Shown here: positions 26,701 through 37,283 of the stretch, piece after piece
How positions within the stretch are numbered: position 1 is the stretch's first letter
Layout: the number at the start of each line of letters is the position of its first letter
Assembly: GCF_023343835.1 (NCBI RefSeq)
Contig: NC_064439.1
Coordinates: forward strand, 33,926,508 to 33,990,507
Direction of reading: 5' to 3'
DNA from: Lagopus muta
Taxonomy: Eukaryota > Chordata > Aves > Galliformes > Phasianidae
Length of the DNA stretch: 64,000 nt
Position numbers and translations under genes: made by a program
Notes under the pieces: model-generated
What the model was told of the DNA's origin: nothing
Seen by the model: only the letters and a program-made list of their open reading frames with translations
The model's database searches: none

Positions 26701-29700
26701 AGGCACAATATGTACACACACAATACTTCACACCCGGATTTTTTCATTCTTACATTTCTTAGTGCAGCATGGTATCTTTTTCATGTGGGCCTCACAGTAC
26801 TCAGCACAAAGTTTGTCCCACCACAAATTCCAATGGCCTCCTACCTTTTCTCATTCCAAATTTAACATAGCTAAAGGTTAGGAAAAGAATCAAGTGCAGT
26901 CACAGCAGCCATGCAGACAAAACATCTCACACCTTCAGTTTCCACAGTTACTAATCTACCTCATTTAGTCTGCAAGAACAAAGACAACCTACACATTTCA
27001 TTACAAGCTCAAAAATGGCTAAGTACCTTTCTGTACATTTTTACAGCTCAAGAGAACACTTTTCTACTTTGAATATATCCCACAATTTTAAATCTGACTA
27101 GCAGCTCTGTTTATTGCATAAATAGTTGATTTTGTTTACAGTGCACAAGCACAAAGTTTCCTCCCATAAGCAAAACAACTCTAAATGATCATTTTGTTTG
27201 AAATGGATGTTGCCACCTTTCAATATTTTCATCAGTATCATTAATCTAGTGACATGAAACTGGTTTAACTGTTAGGTTTCCTTAAAAGGTTCTTTCTCCC
27301 TGAAAACACCCATAGTGCTGCGAGTCCCAACAACCTTACTGCTCCAACTTAAGGAATGACATACCTGATAGTTGTATGCTGGCTGATATCCTACAGGAAC
27401 TTGCTGCTGTATCAATAAAGCTGGTGAACTGTATGCATACGTCTACAAAACAAAAGTTGTTTTATTAATTCAAGTTCAAAGGAAGGTGTTATGGTATCCG
27501 CTGTGACTAGCACAAGTGTCCCTACAAAGGCAGCAAAAAAACAAGGATTTGCTTTGGTAGGAGATAAGAGTAACACGCCAACTTCTACTTGAAAACACTG
27601 GATTTTAAAGCCTGTGGTTTATTTCAATAATAACACAGTAAATATCTGGATGCATGACAAGCAGCAAGTACACTGAAGAACTATTATTTAATTGAATGCT
27701 CTACCTACAAGAGTTCTTGTTTTCAAAATCAAAAGTGTATCATCTTCCTGCATTTTGTTTTATAAAGAATGATTAAATTAATTTTTCAGGCCTGTTGGGA
27801 GTTTAAATAGTTTTAAATTAAGACCTTTATTGGGAAATGCAAGACAAAAATGAGCAGGTAAGATGAGACTGGAACCTTTATACAGATTTGAGAAGGTGTT
27901 CATAGCTTACACTTTCATGAACATTGAACTACAATTCCCAAACAGCAGCACAAATAACCTTACCTGTACATACTGAGTTAGCGGGCTCACCACAGCTTGC
28001 GGCTGCACGTAGGTCTCTGTATTTTGGTTACTCCATACACTGTGGAATTGTGGTGCAGGAGGATTGAAAGCTAATGGTCTAGGCTGCACATAAGAACCTT
28101 GTTTTAAGACAAACAAAACATTAAAACATTTTAAGGAGTAGTTCATAAATATTTGAATTCAACATGCAAAAAACTTTTCAACATTTTGACTTTTAAATTC
28201 AGCTCAGTGACTTAACCATACTGCATTTTCAGCTACTGTGCTCCCAATCTTCATTCAATTTTATAATCAAAACTGTACACCCCACAAACAGCGAGGCTGT
28301 GATTTAGAGCTGACATCATGTGCAACATGCACACTACACTGAAAAAAAAAAAAAAAGGACTTGCAAGAACACTGATGTTTATTTACAGAAAAACTAAACT
28401 TATAATCTGACATCATATATACTTACACAAGTTTTGTTGTTTTCTAATTGCTGGTCCCAGTTTCAGCCTTTTACCATGGACACTGATCTGTGACTGAAAA
28501 ATAAGTTACTCCGTAAGTTGGAGAATAAGTAAGGTGGGTGGTCAGTTTAACTTCCAGGAAACCATAATTTATTTCCGTACTACAGTATCACCAAATCACA
28601 TACAGTTTCAAAGAGCCTCCATCTTTCTTCTTTTCCTTCTTTCTAAGCCTTTTACCTTTAATCTCCTGTAATGCTTTCTGTATCCACTCAGGAACTTCAC
28701 AAACCTTGTATCTTTAAATTACTTTAATTAGAGACTGCCAGCCTTCATTCTGTTTTATGCACACTATCCAAGCCAATCTCTGTTCTATCACTGCCTCCAT
28801 ATGCAGCCACTTTTCTTCCCCCAAATCCTCCAAAAGACCCAAGACTTCAAATCACACCAATACCAGGACTACATTAATTTTGTTTCTGACTTAATATACA
28901 AAAAGCATGCAGCAACAGCAGCAGATACTTGTTTTAGTTTCAGCTGGGACAGGGTTGCTTTCCTTCAGTGTCTAGTATGCTTTGTTTTGGTTTTAGGAAA
29001 AATCTACACTGACTGAGACATACTGATGTTTCCAGCTGTTGCTGAGCAGTGCTGCATGGAACCATTTTAGTTTTCTCAGCTTCTCCTACTGTCCTGCCAC
29101 CAGTGGCACTGCAGGGGACACAAGGAGCTGGGATGGCGCAGAATCAGGACAACTGACCTGAACTTGCTAAAGGGATATTCTGTAACATATGATATCATGT
29201 ACAAGAAAAGTATGAAAAGGGGAGAAATTCATCAGGCAGCCTGCCACTGCTCAGGGACCAGCTGGGCATCACCCGGTGGGTGGTGAGCATTGCTTGTGCA
29301 TCACTTGTCTTTTATATACACATGTAAAGGGTAACAGTTACATATATACACACACAATTATCACAACTGGTACCCATTTTTCCTTTTCCTATTCTCTTAG
29401 TTAATAGCTTTCATCTTAAGTCACAAGCTCTACTTTGTGGTGCTTTTTTGGGTTGGTTATTCTTTTTTTTCAATTATCTTCCTCCCTTCTGGGGAGGAGT
29501 GCAGTGACTAAAATACAATGAGGTACTCATTAACCCACTGGGTTAAGTCACAACAATATTTAAGCACATTTACTTCAGGGCAGTTCTAGTCTTTCTTTTT
29601 TCTTTTTACTTTCCTCAATAGGACTGTTTTCCCCTAACCACACCTACAACTGCATAGAGAAGGTTCTTCTGACAACTTGACAAAGAACTTACTTCTACTA

Positions 29701-32700
29701 TTTTTTGAACATCCACAGTGTCCAGGAATGAAACAAATCCATACCTGAAAAGAAAAAAAATATATCATTCAACTACTACGTTTTGATTTTTTTTGGTAGC
29801 TGTTAGTTTTTTTCTTTTTAAACTGAAACAGTTAGAAGAACGTTAACTGATATTAACAGGACATTAATATATAATTCAGCATCAAAGTGCATTTGCTGCT
29901 GACAGCAAACTGGGCAAAATGAAAGGAATTAAATGCCAGATTCAATATTCTCCCATTAAAAGTTACTCAAATGAGTTCTGTTGTTAATATTAGTAGCACC
30001 AAAAACCCAAAAGCTCCATTAATTATGATGCACTAAGTTCTGTACTTATTGCAAAGGCTTGAGTGAAAGGAGGAACTACAGGAATAATTGCACTATTGGA
30101 GGAAGCGATCCCAAAAGAGGTTTTCAATTTATCTCAGTACCTGTTGTTTATTTAAGCCTTAATATTGGAGACAATACTCAGAGCTGTAGAGTATGTCAAT
30201 TGATGGAATATGCAATTTACCAATGATCAGAACATATGCTTGCTAATCACAGATTAGAATTTACCACAAAGACCAGGCAAGGGTCATTAAGCTCAATATT
30301 TTCAGCTCATTGCCTATGAAAAAGAAATGATACTTTTTAGAATCTGCTCAGAGTAACAGAAAACAATTAGCACACCTTTAGAGGTGAAGTCTTCCTTGCA
30401 AAACAAGTCTAATTTCAAAGCTGGGAGAGCCTTCCTCTGAACTCAACTGGGCAGAGTCCAAACATCTTCACTTAAGTTCTTCACTATAGATCAAAGTTCC
30501 TTCTACATACCCAATGGGAATTCTCTGTAACTTTCTACCATCCCTTAAGTTTCACTCACCACCTGAAACAGTTTGGTTGCCTCTAACTTACCCCTGAGCA
30601 ATCAAAGACTGCAGTCCCACTGCCCCAATGAAAGTCTACTCCCTCTCTCAGTCACATCAGTGGTATTACACTGATGCTTAACCGCTGTGGCCATCAGAAA
30701 AAGTCAACAAGTTTCAACCTCTGGAAGAACAGCCTTCACAAGCATCCACTAAGTTTTATGCTTTGCTCCCATTGGTTAAGTGACAGTAACACTATTTTCC
30801 CCTCAACAGGTACACCAACAACATGAAATCTGCCCTGCTCTCAACTGTAAGACTGAACAGATTTAAGATCAGTCTAGTTTTACATGTTTCACTTCAATTG
30901 ACCTTAATTTGAAAGGCTTAAGCATGGTAAGCGAGCAATTACTGATCAACAGACAACATTCATGTTAGGATTACATCCATATAAGCAGTAAGTAATGACA
31001 TTCTGCTCACCCTTTGGAAACACCAGTTCTGTCAGTGATTATTTTCACTTCCTTCACAGTACCATACTGTTCAAAGTAACTCCGAATTTCTGCTTCGTTC
31101 ATCTAAAAGAAACAAAGTCTTGAACTACTTCACAGACACAGTGAACTGTTACAGCTGAGTTTAAAAATGGTACTTGTTGCTTTAAAACACCTCCTAATGT
31201 TCCACGAAAATCTTATTTGTCAGTTTCAAAGTTCTCTTACCACAATGCATTATTTCAAGATCAGTAAAGAATCAATTAAGAAAGCCCTCCAGAAGTTAAA
31301 ATTCCTATTTCTTTCCCACTAAAGCATATCATACGTAGTTTAAAAACATTGAAAGCATATAAATACCCTTATATCAATTCCACCAACAAAGACAGTATTT
31401 GGCATGATTTTTCCTTCTGGTAAAACATATCCTTGGCAGGTTGTTGACAGATGGGTATTATCCTCTGAGACACTTCCACACTGGGCTTCTGTATTTGCAG
31501 ACTGAAAAGGTTAAACAGGAACATCTCAGTCACATTATAATATGCTTCTAGGTAAGCCTTCATCTAGATATAGTTTGAGACCACAAATATCAATAGCATC
31601 TCTCCAGTTATATAAAGGAAGTACTTACTGCAGATGGAACATTCATATGGACAAGTTTGAACCAACCCTTCTTTGAGGCTAAGACTTCAGATCTAGACTC
31701 CAGCTAGGCTACGCTAAGCAGCCTTGCCTGACTGGAAGCCTCACAACCATTGTTGCTACCACCAACTTACAAGGAGAGCCCCAAAATTATTCATCTCAAA
31801 GTTTTACACCATTCCTTTTAGATACAAGCAAGAAATTCTTCAATTCTTTACTGTGAATTCATTATCCAGTGAATAAATTCCATCATTTTCCAGTGAATAA
31901 ATTCCATCATTTTCCTGATCAAAAGCCTGAAATGCTCAACAAGTGAGTAAAGCTTATGAAACTCCTTGGAACAATGGTACAGAGTTGTAGTACAATTTAA
32001 CTGTGAGGTAGATAACACAACTTTGATCGAATATTCACACCATTTATCTGCACTTCAGAAAATAAGTTTTAGTCTATTTAACTACAAGAGAAATAAGAAT
32101 GACTGTGAACCTGTGTCAGAGTGGCAAGCACCAGAGCACTGCACGTATCTGCATGGTGTCATGCAGTAACCACAGCCAACATGTGCTCTGCACACCCACA
32201 TTCCACACGCACCTTTTGACTTGAACCAAACTCATATCTCAAAGTTTCTCATTCAATTCAGATCAGAGGAAAACGGATTATGGATTAATGTTTATAGAGG
32301 GAATCATTTGCTCACACAGACTACATGCAATTCCATTTCTTGTTGCTGATGCCACCAAGATGTGTCCCATACTCTAAAACACACTCCAAACATTACACAA
32401 TATTTACAAATACACGACCATACAGATGAGACTTTGGTTCCTCATCTTAACTGAATAAATGATTCTACGTACGTGCCATTCTTTACCTACCTTGTAGAAA
32501 AAAACTACTTTGACCATCTCAGTAGTGCTCATTTCTCTGTATCAAGACAGATCAAAACATTAATAACTTTTTCCTTACAGCTCAACTGGTGTGGCATTAC
32601 CCCTATTTCAGACATGCAGATCTTTTGATTTAGTTGAGGTTACTAATACTTTGAAACCTACTAATAATTTACAATCACTAGCACCCATTTTTCAATGTAA

Positions 32701-35700
32701 CAAATTATGCGTTTTATATAGAGTTATTTAAACTGCAGCTGCAAATGATCAATGTTCATTCAAATTGGACATCCAATAAGGGAGTAAGAAAATTACAAGA
32801 ACCAATCTGTCCATGTGGCACAATTCAACCAGCAATTAAGAAATGCCAAAAGTAGAATTCAGCTTTCCACAAGTATGATTTCAGAATGACTGAATCAAAT
32901 TAACACGAGACAACCCCTAAAAAGCAAAGACAATTTGCCACATCTCTTCTCTTACACCTCTTCTGCACAAGATCTAACAGCTGTCAGTTCACACTAAGCT
33001 TAGTTTCTAAGAAAGAATAGCATTGAGATCAAGTTTTGACCAGATTAGTATTGTGTTATTTTAGACAACAGAATCAGCTTACTGTGCTATCAGATAAGCA
33101 TCAGATCCACCTGAGATTCAGCGGATGCAGAAAAAATGGAGATGGAAAATACCCATTCTGAGAGGCACAGTTCAACAGCATCTCATGAAGCTGGACCTTG
33201 AAGTACCTGGCTCCATCACATCCAGTACCACGTTCTTGTATGTAGCTCATTTACTTCACCAACTATATGCTACCAACTGCAAACTGTGTAGTAGATTACT
33301 TCTGTTGTATGCAGATAAAGAACAGTCCTCCCCCTTCCTTCTTATTGTACCAGGACAGCTTTTTATACCACTGCAAAGGGAATAGGGCCCTACATTTCAC
33401 AAGCGAAAAATGGTTGCAATTTTCAGATACATCTGCTTCTGATCCAAGCTCATTCCATAGTTGTGTAAACACTTGCTCTAGCATGAGAGCACATCACAGC
33501 AAGAAGATAATAAGAGGAGAGCTGGAGACCACTTATTTGATCATACCCTCAGATAAAGAACATTTTAACTCAAACATGAGACCAACTCTACAGCTGACCT
33601 GTTAACGTCTGTTCCCTCTTTTTGGACCTGTTTCAGTGACCGAAGCTCAAAGAAAGCATTCACTCGGCTGTGCAAGTTCTCTGGCAACTTTAAGCAGGAA
33701 GTAGCTCACAGCAAATGCACCCAGGAGAGCCAGAATCAGCACAAGAAAGTGGGTCGGCATACACATACTGCTGACAAGCAGGTAAAAAACAGTCTTGGCT
33801 ACCATGGAAGCACATCGTTAGTTTCTCACAATAACATTGCAGGATAAAACTTTCAAAGAAAATACAGCTCTTTAACCCTTCTTCACATTAAATATCTAAA
33901 GGGGCAAATAGGCTCCTTAGGCACTGTGACAAGCATTTCAATATCAAAAATAAGCTTTAAGAGGCTTTAATACACTTATTTCTCAGAACATAAAAAGGAG
34001 CTACTGATGAACATGATGAAAAAGTTATCATAGTACGAAGACATGAAACAGTGTCTTTTTCCTTTTGAATTCACTTTAGAAGTCTTCAGTACTACAATGG
34101 AAAACTTCTGTAAAATCAAACAAAGCATCACCCTTATTTTATCAGCATAAAATGTTACTGTTATTTTAATACCCAAAGCTGCCCTACTTCTGTGCATACT
34201 ACAGGCAAACCGCACTGCTGTTGGATCAGTATCCAAAGCCATTTCCAATTCCCAAAACTGGAAAAAACGCTACACTTAAACAAGATGAATTGTGTACCAT
34301 GAAGTACCATGAAGCACCAGTTGAATCATAGGATAACCTTAGCTGGAGAGGACCCGTAAGGATCACCGAGTGCAACTAAAGTGACCCAATCATTCAAAAA
34401 TACCTTAAGCAGAGCTTCTCTATCTCCGCAGCTCACAAAGCAACTTTGAAAACCAGTTTCCAGGTGTGAGGAGACTCACGGTTTATTCAGTTTTTCAACC
34501 TACTTAAATTACTTCCTCCCTACCCCTTTTCCCCTATCACAAGAGGAATTAAGTAATTTACTCTTTGCACTGTTTCACAGAGCGTCGACTTCAAGGCAGG
34601 AAAATGGAATAACCCCTGAATTACAGCAGGGGTCGGTAAACAAAGAGGTGGAAGTGCCTGAGTGATGCCCTCAACTGCGTCTGGGGAAAGAAAGCCTTTA
34701 TTTTTCCTCTAGCCACAGAAGCACTGCTTCCCGATGTCTCGGATTGCTTCCTCCCTGAACTCACACGGGGTTTATTTAAAATAAGAGGCATACAGCGCCG
34801 TATTCACGCCCGCTACCCGCCTACGGTCGCCATGGCAGCCGCTGCGGAAGGAGAAGATGGCGGCGGCTCTGGGGCGTTGCGTCCGGCCGGAGGCGGCAGG
34901 GGGAGCCACGCAGCAGCGCTGCTCACCTCCGCTACCCGGGGCTGCCTGCGAGCCGCTGAGGTGTCAGCCTTACAATAGCAGATACCGTTCTTAATGGAAA
35001 AAAAAAAAAAAAAAAGGCCGAAAATAAGGAATCTCTTTTAAAGCAGTGCTGCCTGCAAACAGTTTCAGCTTTTCAGCTGCCTGCTCATATACTAGAGCAC
35101 AGTCACCTCGATAGGAACGCTTTACGGCTGCCTTCCCTGCACACGTTTAGCACCAACCAGAACTGTACCCGGATCCGGCGACACCAGGCTTCGCCCCAAC
35201 GGGGACCACATCAGGCAGAATATTCTCGAAGACGAAGGGCACCTTGCACGGAACGGGCACGTGCGGGGCCGGGCAGCATCACCGCGGAGCGCTGCCGGAA
35301 ACCGCCGGGTGGGGCCGGCGCTCCGAAAAGACAACGGTCCGCTCGGGCGGCTTAACAGCTCGGCGCCGGGAAACGGGCTAACAAAAAGGGCTAAGGGGGG
35401 AAATGCCAAAAGGCTGAGGACAGCCGGAACTGATGGAGAGCCCACGGTAGCAGGGCAAGGCGTCACGCCGCGCCCAAGCAGATCGGAGGCGGCGGATAGA
35501 AGGGCCGTGACTGTGCCCGGAGTCACAAAATGGCCGCTCGCAGCACGACGCGTCTCACGTCTCGAAGTCCTCACACCACGGCTCCGACCACGACACCAAC
35601 TCACGCCTCAGCCTTATTTTATTATCATTTTCCCGCAGTATCACTAAAATTCACACCCTAACGTGTACGATTCTAGAACCTATTGTAAAAGGCAGTAATT

Positions 35701-35868
35701 CTCGGGGGCTCCGCACGGCGCTGTGAGGCTGCAGCGCCACAGCAGCTGGGATACCCGTCCCCCGCCCCGCCACTGCCGCTATGCTGCCCCCCGGACCAGC
35801 GCACCTCACAGCCCACTCTCCACCCGCCCGACCACCGTTCCCCCGTTATCCCCCGCCCGACTTACCAT
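23737..35868 (-). CDS. DAZL: DAZL, deleted in azoospermia-like RNA-binding protein (complete, 11 coding exons)
   Basis: DAZL is a cytoplasmic germ-cell RNA-binding protein. It binds U-rich (GUU-type) sites in 3' UTRs and promotes translation of germline mRNAs. Coding pieces, 5' to 3' on the minus strand: 35868-35866, 31501-31367, 31102-31011, 29744-29693, 28493-28427, 28097-27964, 27442-27365, 26631-26581, 25439-25335, 24655-24557 and 23790-23737. They total 870 bases: 289 residues plus TGA. All introns are GT-AG and all phases agree. The RRM spans about residues 37-115, with RNP2 VFVGGI at 38-43 and RNP1 KGYGFVSF at 76-83. The DAZ motif (SPLTQYVQ onward) covers about 154-181. The C-terminus is HHFRKGRAVLKSV. 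Length, motifs and exon plan fit vertebrate DAZL, and no break is seen. The start is chosen because ATG is followed at once by a perfect GTAAGT donor and exon 2 then reads SANTEAQC. The -3 base is A. A CpG island covers the promoter. Confidence 0.97.
24557..24655 (-). CDS. DAZL: DAZL exon 10
   Basis: This exon has 99 bases, phase 0 to 0, residues 240-272 (KSVDRSIQTVVSCLFNPENR onward). It is one of the best-conserved parts of the DAZL C-terminus. The acceptor ends TTTATTTCAG and the donor is AGG|GTATGT. Confidence 0.97.
25335..25439 (-). CDS. DAZL: DAZL exon 9
   Basis: This exon has 105 bases, phase 0 to 0, residues 205-239. It starts VYTSVNYHYSEDPEF and ends SGNSPQK. The acceptor is ATATGCAG and the donor CAAAAA|GTAAGT. 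Confidence 0.96.
26581..26631 (-). CDS. DAZL: DAZL exon 8
   Basis: This exon has 51 bases, phase 0 to 0, residues 188-204 (APPQWIPGEQRNYVMPP). The acceptor is TGTTTAAG and the donor CCG|GTAAGT. The peptide matches the conserved PPQW-PGEQR segment of vertebrate DAZL. Confidence 0.96.
27365..27442 (-). CDS. DAZL: DAZL exon 7 (DAZ motif)
   Basis: This exon has 78 bases, phase 0 to 0, residues 162-187 (TYAYSSPALLIQQQVPVGYQ onward). It holds most of the single DAZ motif. The acceptor ends GTTTTGTAG and the donor is CAG|GTATGT. Its length is a multiple of three, so skipping it would keep the frame. Confidence 0.96.
27964..28097 (-). CDS. DAZL: DAZL exon 6
   Basis: This 134-base exon completes Cys117 and encodes residues 118-161, the Pro/Gln-rich linker (YVQPRPLAFNPPAPQFHSVW) and the start of the DAZ motif (TQYVQ). 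The donor is CAG|GTAAGG. The acceptor is AACAAG, with a weaker pyrimidine tract than its neighbours. Confidence 0.96.
28427..28493 (-). CDS. DAZL: DAZL exon 5
   Basis: This exon has 67 bases, phase 0 in and phase 1 out, residues 95-116 plus the first base of Cys117. It encodes the RRM end (SQISVHGKRLKLGPAIRKQ). The acceptor ends TTATTTTCAG and the donor is TTGT|GTAAGT. Confidence 0.97.
28925..29563 (+). mobile_element. old solo LTR of an ERVL-like avian endogenous retrovirus
   Basis: The sequence has TTTCAGCTGGGACAGGG near the start, then AGCTGGGATGGCGCAGAATC, GGATATTCTGTAACATATGA and CAGCTGGGCATCACCCGG, and ends GGGTTAAGTCACAACA. This matches a widespread avian LTR type as I know it. It lies in DAZL intron 4, opposite to the gene. 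No viral genes are attached. The family name is not certain. Confidence 0.6.
29693..29744 (-). CDS. DAZL: DAZL exon 4
   Basis: This 52-base exon completes Gly77 and encodes residues 78-94, including the RNP1 core GYGFVSF. The acceptor is TTTTCTTTTCAG and the donor GAA|GTAAGT. Skipping it would remove RNP1 and shift the frame. Confidence 0.97.
31011..31102 (-). CDS. DAZL: DAZL exon 3
   Basis: This exon has 92 bases, phase 0 in and phase 2 out, residues 47-76 plus part of Gly77. The acceptor ends TTTCTTTTAG and the donor is AAAGG|GTGAGC. It encodes the first RRM helix and second strand (MNEAEIRSYFEQYG, then VKEVKIITDRTGVSK). Confidence 0.97.
31367..31501 (-). CDS. DAZL: DAZL exon 2
   Basis: This exon has 135 bases, phase 0 to 0, residues 2-46. 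The acceptor ends CCTTTTCAG and the donor is AGG|GTATTT. It encodes the N-terminal tail and the start of the RRM: GYVLPEGKIMPNTVFVGGI, with RNP2 as VFVGGI. Confidence 0.97.
31866..31913. repeat. 24-base tandem duplication in DAZL intron 1
   Basis: Two perfect adjacent copies of a 24-base unit beginning CCAGTGAATAAATTCC (31866-31889 and 31890-31913). Confidence 0.95.
34321..34390 (-). mobile_element. short CR1 3'-end fragment in DAZL intron 1
   Basis: TTGAATCATAGGATAACC followed by TGGAGAGGACCCGTAAGGAT is the reverse complement of the CR1 3' terminus. Only the last 70 bases or so are present. Confidence 0.75.
34854..34864 (+). promoter_or_regulatory. YY1-type motif AAGATGGCGGC
   Basis: This is an exact match to the YY1 consensus AAnATGGCnGC on the plus strand, within the CpG island. 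Such motifs typically sit just downstream of the start site they serve and point along the transcript. Here that means a plus-strand RNA, opposite to DAZL. The ATG opens a short reading frame that stops at about 34997 and resembles nothing I know. Confidence 0.55.
35527..35537 (+). promoter_or_regulatory. second YY1-type motif AAAATGGCCGC
   Basis: This second match to AAnATGGCnGC has the same plus orientation as the one at 34854 and lies within the same island. Its ATG opens a short frame (MAARSTTRLTSR...) of about 43 codons, with no recognised similarity. Confidence 0.45.
35628..35636 (+). promoter_or_regulatory. E2F-type motif TTTTCCCGC
   Basis: This is an exact E2F consensus, about 230 bases downstream of the DAZL start codon, in intron 1. 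E2F6-containing PRC1.6 complexes silence germline genes in somatic cells through such sites in other vertebrates. Use of this site here is inference. Confidence 0.35.
35866..35868 (-). CDS. DAZL: DAZL exon 1, coding part (start codon only)
   Basis: On the minus strand the ATG is followed directly by GTAAGT (donor 35865-35860), so exon 1 contributes only the initiator methionine. The bases before it read GGGGAACG, which puts A at -3. The joining phase is 0, matching exon 2. The exon's 5' limit is not visible and lies upstream, at a coordinate above 35868. Confidence 0.9.
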
Positions 35869-35965
35869 CGTTCCCCGGAGCTGTGACAGCACCCACACAC
35901 TCAAAAACAAACGAGGCCTTTAAGACAATAGGAGTGTTGGGAAAACAGACGCTGAAGAACCCCAA

Positions 35966-36013
35966 TTTTTTTTTTCTTTTTTTTTTTTTTCCCCCCCTCT
36001 TCTTTTCTTTCTT
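35966..36013. repeat. 48-base pure pyrimidine tract (T-rich, then C7, then TC-rich)
   Basis: Every plus-strand base from 35966 to 36013 is C or T. It includes a T-rich half with one C, a run of seven C, and a TC-rich end. It lies about 100-150 bases upstream of the DAZL start codon, in the promoter or 5' UTR. On the minus strand it is pure purine. Confidence 0.85.
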
Positions 36014-37040
36014 AGAGGGGAAAGGGGATGGGGTGTGAAAGAAGCAGCTGTTTTCGACGGCCGCTCTTCTCCTTAAGTAGACCCCGAGGGAAGGGGCGGG
36101 GAAAGCCCCACCCGCCCCGCTGACCTGGCCTGGTCCGGCCCGCACCACGCGGCGGCCGTGTGGGGAGAGTTCAGCTCTCGGTGTGTTTCAGGAGAGGGCT
36201 GCAGACGAAGAGCGCTGTAACTTTTTCCTTTGTTAGGAGATTAGGTAGGGCCATTGTTTGAGGCCCTGCTGTTGAGAGAGCGTAGTGGTAGCGCCTTTCT
36301 GTCAGAAGGGCTGCGTTATACGCCTAGGAGGCTTTGATTAGGGTTGCACACTTTGAGGTAAAGCTGAACATTTTAGCAGTGTTTTCTCACAACGACGTTA
36401 TATGGATGCTCCGGAGCAGGCTGGTTCCATTACACCATAATGCCTGTTGTCTCCTCACTGGGCTGGTAAGATCTTTCTAGAAGTAAACGTCTCTGGAAGC
36501 TTTTCTTTTTCAATGTTAATAAGGTGCTTCCACTGCCTTTGGAAGTTGGTTTTGAATACTCATTGTTTTCTTCTGTTGAGAATATATCTAGATTTTCAGA
36601 CGCTTCTAGGGGAGGAAACTTCATGGATGCTGTGACAAAATCAATTCCTGACTGTGCTAACTTAGCAACATTGTGTAAACGTCAAAGGTATAAGACTGAT
36701 TAATCCAGGAGAAAAAAAAGTCCGAAGTTAAACTGATAACTGGCGTGCATATAACAAGCAAGCTGCTTTCTCACATGTGACTTGGTCATGTGATTTGGTC
36801 TAATTCCCCTATCGTTTTTAAAAGTGTACCACATGTGCACCTTTTTGGATGCTGACACTAATAATCCAGAACAGCTTGCTGGACCAGATATACTTGGACC
36901 CAGAGTTGGTTTAGAAGAAGCTCTTATAAAAAAGTTATATTTATGTTCACTATAGGAGGAATTTTGATAAAGCTAGTGGGGCTACCATACTATCTAAACA
37001 TAGGCATCTGCATAGGTTTTCATGCAACAAATGTCCTTTT

Positions 37041-37245
37041 AATAGAATCAAAAATGATTTGTGTTGGAAAGGACCCTTGAAGACATTCTAGTCCATCCTC
37101 CTTGTCATGGGCAGGGACATCTTTCACTACAGCATGTTGCTCAAAGCACTGACCAACCCAAGTAGGAACACTTCTAATGATGGGGCACACAAAGCCTCTA
37201 GGCAACCTGTCCAAGTGTCTCACCACCCTCATCACCGGGGAAGGA
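37041..37245 (-). mobile_element. CR1 LINE 3' fragment
   Basis: AATAGAATCAAAAATG, GTTGGAAAGGACCCTTGAAG and GGCAACCTGTCCAAGTGTCT are CR1 reverse-complement words, degraded. It is followed directly by a long A run. Confidence 0.85.
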
Positions 37246-37250
37246 AAAAG

Positions 37251-37281
<31 letters not shown>
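37251..37281. repeat. poly(A) run of 31
   Basis: 31 A on the plus strand, immediately after the CR1 remnant. CR1 does not normally end in poly(A), and this is the 5' side of the element as oriented. Confidence 0.9.

Positions 37282-37283
<2 letters not shown>

Larger units (their letters stand above)
34790..36150. promoter_or_regulatory. DAZL: CpG island over DAZL exon 1 and proximal promoter
   Basis: This stretch is dense in CpG within otherwise AT-rich DNA. It contains the DAZL start codon at 35866 and GC boxes near 36094 and 36111 (GGGGCGGGG, CCCGCCCCG). DAZL promoters in vertebrates are CpG-rich and silenced by methylation in the soma. The island reaches about 1 kb into intron 1, so a second initiation region inside it is plausible. 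The transcription start cannot be fixed from sequence alone. Confidence 0.8.

Noticed and set aside
35122-35647. 160- and 128-codon frames on opposite strands near DAZL exon 1
   Set aside because: They are CpG-island artefacts with Arg/Pro-rich content and no domain or splice support.
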